Assembly (NCBI GenBank): GCA_030628225.1
Contig: DAOVRJ010000151.1
Location: 1 to 6,191, forward strand
Source of the DNA: Candidatus Zixiibacteriota bacterium
GTDB taxonomy: Bacteria > SM23-81
Length of the DNA: 6,191 nucleotides
Direction: 5' to 3'
Positions 1 through 4,770 of the stretch are shown piece by piece (within the stretch, counting starts at the first letter, position 1; every line of letters starts with the position of its first letter). The notes under the pieces were generated by a model. That model worked only from the letters and a program-made list of their open reading frames with translations. It had not been told where the DNA came from and searched no databases. Made by a program: the position numbers and the translations under genes.

Positions 1-47
1 AAACGGCGAGGGGTGCGTGCCGGCCGCGGCGGATGAGCAAGGACGGC

Positions 48-69
48 ATCGGCGGCGCCAGCCGCCGAT
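48..69. repeat. Perfect GC-rich inverted repeat (9-bp stem, 4-nt loop)
   Basis: ATCGGCGGC at 48-56 pairs exactly with GCCGCCGAT at 61-69 around the loop GCCA. No T-tract follows on either strand, so it is not an intrinsic terminator. It sits about 40 bp from a second hairpin of similar size. Its role is unknown. Confidence 0.6.
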
Positions 70-107
70 AGCGCCCCGGTGCTGCGAAGCAGTACGCCGG
101 TTGAAGC

Positions 108-127
108 GAGGGGGAAGCCTCCCCCTC
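108..127. repeat. Perfect inverted repeat (8-bp stem, 4-nt loop)
   Basis: GAGGGGGA at 108-115 pairs with TCCCCCTC at 120-127 around the loop AGCC. There is no T-tract on either side. A weaker hairpin (CTGC GAA GCAG, 82-92) lies between this one and the hairpin at 48-69, giving three structures in 80 bp. Confidence 0.6.
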
Positions 128-150
128 CCAACCACACCCCGCCGAGCGTG

Positions 151-251
151 GAGTTCGGAACTCGGAACTGAAAAGCAAAAACAATAATATCTGGGATGGA
201 GTGGGGGGAGGAGCTCCGCACTCCGAGCTCCGCGTTCCCAGCTCCGCGCTC
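151..251. repeat. Degenerate short repeats, inverted around an AT-rich centre
   Basis: The right arm has three consecutive imperfect units of 12-15 bp: GAGCTCCGCACTCC (211-224), GAGCTCCGCGTTCCC (225-239) and AGCTCCGCGCTC (240-251). The left arm (151-170) contains GAGTTCGGAACTCGGAACTG, whose reverse complement resembles those units. The two arms thus form a loose inverted repeat around an A-rich segment (171-190) and a G-run (201-209). This could be a repetitive intergenic element. There is no sign of a transposase. Confidence 0.45.
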
Positions 252-291
252 AAGAAACTTTATCTAAAATCACAAACAGCTATCTGCCAAC

Positions 292-328
292 AAAAAAACT
301 GCCGGAAAGGTAACTTCCCGGCAGTTTT
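292..328 (-). terminator. Rho-independent terminator, probably for the minus-strand operon
   Basis: AAAACTGCCGG at 295-305 is the exact reverse complement of CCGGCAGTTTT at 318-328, giving an 11-bp stem that can extend by two pairs past a bulged base. On the minus strand the stem is followed by seven T (292-298 on the plus strand are all A), which is a strong intrinsic terminator. On the plus strand only four T follow, so it may work weakly in both directions. It lies about 250 bp beyond the stop of the minus-strand gene ending at 579 and is the first terminator that transcription would meet. Confidence 0.85.
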
Positions 329-578
329 AATTGCGCGACGGCGGCGCCCGTTGTGAGCAAACGGTTATATGTCGTAGGAGCGGTGGCCGGGCGGAGGGAG
401 TCGCCGTTGGCCCACTCGAATCGAGTGAGGTGCTGTTCGCATGAGCGTAAGAGGTGTCGTTTTCAGCAACCGTTGCCCACTGGACGTCGCCGTCGGATAT
501 ATCTCTTTGAGAAAGAACTCTTTTCTGAACGAATTCCCGGTGCCGGTTATCGTGCAGTTGTGCAGAATTCCATCGATG
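329..578 (-). other. Unassigned 250-bp stretch between the last minus-strand gene and its terminator
   Basis: I recognise no gene. On the minus strand, the frame that continues past the TGA at 581-579 stays open for about 83 codons to a TAA near 331. A second frame is open for a similar length to a TAA near 366. A third, shorter open stretch has a coding-like run of C-ending codons around 380-425 encoding E-W-A-N-G-D-S-L. None has a good Shine-Dalgarno site. A 15-nt palindrome, CACTCGA-A-TCGAGTG, sits at 413-427. This could be a decayed gene or a long 3' untranslated region. Confidence 0.4.
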
Positions 579-2603
579 TCAGGAACGATGGTGCGCCGTT
601 GTTCTGACCAGGTCTTTCTCAGCGGAGGGCCAGGTGCTGTTTTGGGTCACATTGACATAGTAGGGAAATCCCCTTTTGACGACGGTGTCGCCGTACCACG
701 TTTCTCCCACCTTAAAGGCAATGGAGGCATAACCCTGGTTCTTTTCGTCCCACTGCTTCACGGCCGTGCAATAGGGAATGTCGGCACCCAGATCCTTGGC
801 CAGGGTGATGTTGCTGGAAAGAGGAAGGGTGATGGTGTTGTAATCGTTGTCCGTGGGGGCCAGCAGATCGAAGTGGGGATCCGCAGGTACCTGGCCGGCC
901 AGGGTCCACACGCTATCTCCCGGGGAGCTGATAAACAAGTAATAGGGATATCCAAGAGTTATGCTCTCCGATCCATACCAGGTGTCGTCGACCTTAAAAG
1001 CCTTGGATGCATAGCCTCGTTCGCCGGCATCCCATACTTTGACCGCGGAGCAATTGGGCACTTTAGCGCCCAGCTCTCTGGCCAGGGTGGTGACCCCGTC
1101 GTCCAGGCTCAGGGAGATCATGGTGTAGCCGGCGCTGGCACATGGGAGGCTGTAATCCAGTTTCCCTGCCCGGTTGGAATTGTCACTGATGTTACCCGTG
1201 TGATCCACGCCTCGCAATACGTAAAAGACGCTGGCCCCCGGGTTTCCTGCCTCACCACCGCCATCGACCAGCAGGGTATCGGAGACGATGACCAGGGAAT
1301 CGATGGCTGTGGGGGTAAAATAGGGGATTTCGTTTCGATAGACGATGTAGCTATCCATAGCCTCGGGGTTTCCGTAGATGTCCAGTAGAGTGGGCGACCA
1401 GCTCAGGTGTACTTCATCCCCCAGCGAGGCGGCCATCAGATCGAACACAGGATCTGGTGGAAACGTATCCGGGTTCACCTGAGTGTTCTGGCTGCCGGAG
1501 GCCTCGATGCCCTGGTCGCAGGTGATATGTGCGGCGTTCTCGATGTAAGTTCCATTTGGCAAAGGCCAGTCTACCAGCACCGTGAGGGTCACGGATCCAG
1601 AGCTGCCCGCGGACAAAGAGCCCGGGGACCAGGTCACCCGTTGGCCGTCGTAGGAGCCTCCGCCGGTGTTGGAGGAATAGGCGGTGTGGGCGGGTATGGT
1701 ATCCACGATGGTCACGCCCGTGGCCTGATCGCTGCCGGCGTTCTGGTAGTTGATGGTGTAGGTCAAAAGGTCGCCGGCATCTGTGGGGTCCGGAGAGTCG
1801 GAGAGGCCGAAGGTCCAGGCCGGGGCCGCCTGCACGGTGGTCGACTGGAAGGTACTGGCCTCGCTGCCCTGGCTACAGGCGATGTGTGCGGTATTGGCGA
1901 TGATGGTGCCGTTGGGCAGAGGGCTGTCCACAGTCAGGGTGAGGCTGACGTTTCCGGAATCTCCAGGAGGTATGGAGCCCGGAGACCAGGTTACCCGTTG
2001 GCCGTCGTAGGAGCCTTCCCCCGTGTTGGAGAGATATGCAGTGTGAGTGGGAATAGTATCCACTATGGTCACGCTAGTGGCTGTGCCATCTCCGGTGTTG
2101 TGATAGGAGATGGTGTAGGTGACGTTGCTGCCGGCCCAGACGGGGTCGGGATCATCATCTTGGGTCAGAGACCAGGCCGGCATCGGTTCCATGAGGGTGA
2201 TGTCCCCGATTACCTGGGGCTCCTGACTGGCGGTCAACAGGGCGGCCACAACCCCCACTTCCCCGTTAGCCGAGTTGCAGAAATGAATGGCCAGGGAATC
2301 GCCATCTGACCAGTCGAGGGCGGTGAAGTTCCCGCATTCGACCTCGATCCACCCCGGGCCCATGATGCCGTTCCCGTATGCATTGCCGGGATCTTCTTCT
2401 GTTCGTGTCTCCGAGTGAGCATTGTTGTTGGAGACGTCCACGAGATAGGCCTGAAAAGAGAGCTCGCCCACCGCTGGAACGGTGGCGTCGGAATTGAAGA
2501 CCTGACCGATAACAGTGTGAGGCACCTGAGCGTTGCTCAGCCCAAAGCTCAGCAACAGGATAGGGACCAGCAGACCGATGATGAGACAGTTCCTCCATGC
2601 CAT
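579..2603 (-). CDS. Secreted multidomain protein: DUF11-like repeats, FN3-like domain, two C-terminal modules
   Basis: This 674-residue protein is predicted to be exported, with no catalytic motif. Residues 1-25 form a signal peptide (hydrophobic LIIGLLVPILLLSF, cleavage likely after SNA before QVP). Residues 26-138 are an unnamed beta-rich domain. Two DUF11-type repeats follow (about 141-258 and 262-377), each with D-P-D-P or D-S-P-D-P, a T-Y-T-I-x-Y strand, VTIVDTIP and GSYDGQRVTWSPGS. An FN3-like domain spans about 383-485 (SYIVYRNE). Two copies of an unnamed 80-90-residue module end the protein (488-575 and 578-659), with Cys518 and Cys612 at equivalent positions and a W-Y-G motif. I see no transmembrane anchor, LPXTG, or type IX secretion tail. 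DUF11 repeats are common in bacterial surface proteins, so an extracellular structural or adhesive role is inferred. The start is well supported by GAGGAGG 8 nt upstream. It lies 31 bp after a paralogue, probably in one operon. Confidence 0.92.
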   Translation of the reverse strand: MAWRNCLIIGLLVPILLLSFGLSNAQVPHTVIGQVFNSDATVPAVGELSFQAYLVDVSNNNAHSETRTEEDPGNAYGNGIMGPGWIEVECGNFTALDWSDGDSLAIHFCNSANGEVGVVAALLTASQEPQVIGDITLMEPMPAWSLTQDDDPDPVWAGSNVTYTISYHNTGDGTATSVTIVDTIPTHTAYLSNTGEGSYDGQRVTWSPGSIPPGDSGNVSLTLTVDSPLPNGTIIANTAHIACSQGSEASTFQSTTVQAAPAWTFGLSDSPDPTDAGDLLTYTINYQNAGSDQATGVTIVDTIPAHTAYSSNTGGGSYDGQRVTWSPGSLSAGSSGSVTLTVLVDWPLPNGTYIENAAHITCDQGIEASGSQNTQVNPDTFPPDPVFDLMAASLGDEVHLSWSPTLLDIYGNPEAMDSYIVYRNEIPYFTPTAIDSLVIVSDTLLVDGGGEAGNPGASVFYVLRGVDHTGNISDNSNRAGKLDYSLPCASAGYTMISLSLDDGVTTLARELGAKVPNCSAVKVWDAGERGYASKAFKVDDTWYGSESITLGYPYYLFISSPGDSVWTLAGQVPADPHFDLLAPTDNDYNTITLPLSSNITLAKDLGADIPYCTAVKQWDEKNQGYASIAFKVGETWYGDTVVKRGFPYYVNVTQNSTWPSAEKDLVRTTAHHRS
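1636..2016 (-). repeat. DNA-level duplication between the two DUF11-like repeats
   Basis: A 24-nt stretch is identical at 1636-1659 and 1993-2016, with strong similarity continuing on both sides. The spacing is 357 nt, exactly 119 codons, so the repeat is in frame. Both copies encode the SYDGQRVTWSPGS region. Identity down to synonymous positions suggests recent duplication or gene conversion between the two repeats. Confidence 0.75.
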
Positions 2604-2611
2604 TTATCTGA

Positions 2612-2618
2612 CCTCCTC
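2612..2618 (-). promoter_or_regulatory. Strong Shine-Dalgarno site for the 674-aa protein
   Basis: GAGGAGG on the minus strand lies 8 nt before the ATG at 2603-2601. It sits inside the 31-bp gap after the upstream gene, which fixes this start and fits coupled expression from one transcript. Confidence 0.85.
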
Positions 2619-2634
2619 GGTGAAAGATAGGCTC

Positions 2635-3990
2635 TCAATTTCGGCCGCGCTTACGGAATGCGATTGGGTTAAAATCGGCGATCTTTCCGCCGGGCCAGAT
2701 CCCGCCCTGGGTGACGTTGGCGAAATAGGGCTGTCCTGGATGGATGGCCTCTTCCCCATACCATGTTTCCCCCACCTTAAAGGCGATGGAGACATAGCCC
2801 TGGGCTTGAGGATCCCAGCTCTTGACGGCGGTGCAATGAGGGATGGATTCCCCTAACTCTTTGGCCAGGGAGATGGTGCTGGAAAGGGGTACTGTGATGG
2901 TGTTGTAACCATTGCCCCCCGGGGCAACCAGCGTAAAAACGGGATCTTCCCCGACACCGCCCACTATGGTCCAGGTACTTTCCTGGCTGGTATCCACGAA
3001 GAGGTAGTATGGATATCCCAGGTGCAGCTCTGTTTCCCCGTACCAGGTCTCTCCGATCTTGAAAGCCAGGGAGGCATATGATTGGGTCTGCGAATCCCAT
3101 TCTTTGACGGCTGTACAATTAGGGACGGTCTGGCCCAGATCCTTGGCCTTGACTATCTGCCCGTTGTCCAGAATCAGGGAGAACATATGGTAACCCGAAG
3201 CGTTGGGGATTATAGTGTAGTCGTACTCGGCCACGCGGTTGGAGATTTGTCCTTCGTTCCCCGCCTGATCCACGGCTGTGATCAGATAATAGGAGTTATG
3301 ATCGACAGAGCCGATGCCGCTGCCCTCATCGAGATACGTGGTGGTCGCAACGGCGGCGATGGAGTCCGAGCTCTGCGGAGAGAAGAAGGGCGCCTCGCTA
3401 CGATAGATGATATAGTGGCTGACGCTCTCCGGGAGTCCCAGGGAGTCCAGGGTCACCGGCGCCCAGGTGAGCAGAACCGCTCCCTGCCACTCCTCGGCCG
3501 TCAGCTGATCGGTGGATTTTGGGGGAATCGTGTCCGAGCTGGGAGCCAGACAAAGGATCTCATCCGATTCCGGCGAGTGCAGGCCCTCTTCATCATAGGA
3601 GTTGATCCCGGCCACCTTTATCTTGTAGGTGTGGCCGCTGTCTCCCGGGACGGCGTAGGTGTCGGCGGAAACGGTGTCGTAATTGCTGAACTCTCCACCG
3701 TCTACGGAAAGATAGATGTTGTAGTAAGCTAATGTGCTGGCGGCGTTCTCCGGCTCCGTCCAGGTGAAGTCCAGATAACAATCGTCGTCGATGCCATCGA
3801 ACTTGACCTGGGCCCGGCAGCGAGAGACCGGGAGGGCCAGGATCAGAAAGATGCCCGCGGCAATGAGCCATCTCGCCGCCAGGAGCGGGCATCTGTGCTT
3901 CCAAAGAATGCTGATGTGTATCATTTCTCCCTCTTTGCAAGCTTCCTGTGATAGTGAACTGCGTGCCCTTAGAATTTTGCCAAAAATCAT
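2635..3990 (-). CDS. Secreted FN3-like protein with two C-terminal modules, paralogue of the downstream gene
   Basis: This 451-residue protein is predicted to be exported, with no enzyme motif. The signal region is long: a basic N-terminus, then the hydrophobic core WLIAAGIFLILALPV (41-55), cleavage likely near RCRA before QVKF (about 60). Two FN3-like domains follow (about 61-150 and 154-255; the second has SHYIIYRSE and DQAGNEG). Two copies of the unnamed module end it (264-351 and 352-436), each with one Cys (292, 386) after a Pro-x pair, then TAVK-x-WD, a Q-x-Y strand and GETWYG. Residues 153-436 match residues 378-659 of the downstream protein in order and length, so the genes are paralogues with different N-terminal halves. 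The start at 3990 has AGGAGG 8 nt upstream. An in-frame ATG at 3924, giving 429 residues and a more ordinary signal peptide, also has a usable site. No minus-strand promoter is convincing. Extracellular or surface location is inferred. Confidence 0.92.
   Translation of the reverse strand: MIFGKILRARSSLSQEACKEGEMIHISILWKHRCPLLAARWLIAAGIFLILALPVSRCRAQVKFDGIDDDCYLDFTWTEPENAASTLAYYNIYLSVDGGEFSNYDTVSADTYAVPGDSGHTYKIKVAGINSYDEEGLHSPESDEILCLAPSSDTIPPKSTDQLTAEEWQGAVLLTWAPVTLDSLGLPESVSHYIIYRSEAPFFSPQSSDSIAAVATTTYLDEGSGIGSVDHNSYYLITAVDQAGNEGQISNRVAEYDYTIIPNASGYHMFSLILDNGQIVKAKDLGQTVPNCTAVKEWDSQTQSYASLAFKIGETWYGETELHLGYPYYLFVDTSQESTWTIVGGVGEDPVFTLVAPGGNGYNTITVPLSSTISLAKELGESIPHCTAVKSWDPQAQGYVSIAFKVGETWYGEEAIHPGQPYFANVTQGGIWPGGKIADFNPIAFRKRGRN
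3927..3933 (-). promoter_or_regulatory. Second possible ribosome binding site, for an internal start at 3924
   Basis: GAGGGAG on the minus strand ends 2 nt before an in-frame ATG at 3924-3922. Its GAGG core is 5 nt from that ATG. Starting here would remove 22 residues and leave a typical signal peptide beginning MIHIS. The site is weaker than the one at 3999-4004. Confidence 0.4.
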
Positions 3991-4477
3991 GCTTTTTGCC
4001 TCCTGCGTTTAAAATTCAGCTCGCAAGACTTAGGCCAGTTTTCCGGAAAGAGGGAGAGTTTTTTAAAAGGTTTCTCAACCAGCTTTTTTTGCAGGCAGAT
4101 AGGCGGCTCCGAAGCCGGCGATGTACACAGGTTCGTTCGTCCGGGCAGCCACCAGCTGTGAGCAAGTTTTATTCAAAAAGTATGATCAAGGGAGAGGTTC
4201 CTGACGCTCTGGTTTTATTTCTCGTTCGTTGTTGTGGAGTTAAGCTATGTTTATTGGGCCTGTTGGATATTTCCGGGGGCTGATAGATTCCCGAAAGAGG
4301 GCAGGAGAGGCTCTGATCAAATATTGAGCAGAGCCGGGGCGTTTGAACAGGCTGTTTCCCAGGACCGGGGAAGGGGAAATCGGGCTGGATTTGGCATACA
4401 AGTTGCAAACAGATAAGACGAACAGTTTATAGTGTTTTGAATATGAGAAAAAGGGAGAGAGTAAAGCCAAAAAAGAC
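3991..4477. other. Divergent intergenic region, no gene seen
   Basis: Short open frames on both strands lack ribosome binding sites and recognisable products. On the minus strand this is the 5' region of the exported-protein operon. It contains an imperfect GC-rich hairpin (GGCGGCT CCGA AGCCGGC, 4102-4119), a 10-bp palindrome TTTCCGGAAA (4040-4049) and A/T-runs near 4061-4070 and 4084-4090. I found no convincing -35/-10 pair for the minus-strand genes and no match to a riboswitch consensus that I know. Confidence 0.5.
3999..4004 (-). promoter_or_regulatory. Shine-Dalgarno site supporting the 3990 start
   Basis: AGGAGG on the minus strand is followed by 8 nt (CAAAAAGC) and the ATG at 3990-3988. 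This near-ideal site favours the 451-residue form despite its unusually long stretch before the signal-peptide core. Confidence 0.8.
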
Positions 4478-4506
4478 TTGACAAGAAACGGACTTTCTGG
4501 TACAAT
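4478..4506 (+). promoter_or_regulatory. Near-consensus sigma70 promoter for the carboxypeptidase gene
   Basis: A perfect -35 box TTGACA (4478-4483) is followed by 17 nt and the -10 box TACAAT (4501-4506, one mismatch to TATAAT). An extended -10 TGG lies directly upstream (4498-4500). Optimal spacing plus an extended -10 predicts a strong constitutive-type promoter. Transcription should start near 4513, giving a leader of about 258 nt before the ATG at 4771. Confidence 0.88.
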
Positions 4507-4653
4507 TATAAAGTATCGATGTGTGTAGAAACCAGATCCATCTACCCAAAGAGAAGGTAACGGGCATCGCTATATTTTGATCTTACTTGGCCGGTTCCGG
4601 GTTTGTGGGGGAGTATAGGTGTAATTCTTTGTGATCGGCAGCGTTACTCCATC

Positions 4654-4675
4654 AGAGAGCTTCCAGAGAGCTTCC
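4654..4675 (+). repeat. 11-bp perfect tandem repeat in the leader
   Basis: AGAGAGCTTCC occurs twice back to back (4654-4664 and 4665-4675). It may be a slippage duplication or paired binding sites spaced about one helical turn apart. Confidence 0.7.
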
Positions 4676-4758
4676 GGCATGATGAGCGCTGGGCCACACC
4701 CAGAGATCCGGGCGGTTTTTTAGATACCGGCCAAAGGCCGAATTATAACTTTTTCGTT

Positions 4759-4764
4759 GAGGAG
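4759..4764 (+). promoter_or_regulatory. Shine-Dalgarno site of the carboxypeptidase gene
   Basis: GAGGAG lies 6 nt before the ATG at 4771. The encoded N-terminus is a clean signal peptide, so this start is secure. The site is 18 nt downstream of the CGGCC-AAA-GGCCG hairpin, close enough for structure to affect access. Confidence 0.85.
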
Positions 4765-4770
4765 CAGGCG

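Larger units (their letters stand above)
1..290. other. Gene-poor GC-rich structured region with short repeats
   Basis: No gene is supported here. Bases 1-150 are very GC-rich and carry perfect hairpins at 48-69 and 108-127. Bases 151-251 hold degenerate short repeats around an AT-rich centre, and 252-290 is AT-rich. One plus-strand frame is open from the left edge to a TAA at 185-187, rich in Arg, Pro and Gly codons. It could be the tail of a gene entering from the left, but its composition is equally explained by high GC, so I do not call it a CDS. Confidence 0.6.
4513..4770 (+). other. Long 5' leader of the carboxypeptidase mRNA
   Basis: This untranslated leader is inferred from the promoter at 4478-4506. 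It contains a 13-codon ORF almost at the predicted 5' end (4519-4560), an 11-bp tandem repeat (4654-4675), a 14-codon ORF (4679-4723) without a clear ribosome binding site, a hairpin CTGGG-CCACA-CCCAG (4689-4703) with a T6 run at 4716-4721, and a second hairpin CGGCC-AAA-GGCCG (4728-4740) just before the ribosome binding site. It matches no riboswitch class I recognise. Control by RNA structure is possible but not shown. Confidence 0.5.

Noticed and set aside
579-760. Type IX secretion C-terminal domain or other anchor on the minus-strand proteins
   Set aside because: Both proteins end within 15-17 residues of the last module, with short polar tails. There is no hydrophobic anchor, LPXTG-like motif or recognisable sorting domain.
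441-1388. Plus-strand open frame of 315 codons
   Set aside because: It lies mostly antisense to the well-supported 674-aa exported protein. Its translation has no recognisable domain, signal or ribosome binding site, and such open antisense frames are expected in GC-rich genes.
1407-2309. Plus-strand open frame of 300 codons
   Set aside because: It is antisense to the DUF11-like repeats. Its Gly/Val-rich repetitive translation mirrors the repeats on the other strand.
3082-3732. Plus-strand open frame of 216 codons
   Set aside because: It is antisense to the FN3-like region of the 451-aa protein, with no independent sign of coding.
3991-4477. Riboswitch or small RNA in the divergent region
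   Set aside because: Hairpins such as 4102-4119 were compared by eye with cyclic-di-GMP, fluoride and TPP riboswitch patterns, and the conserved core sequences are missing.
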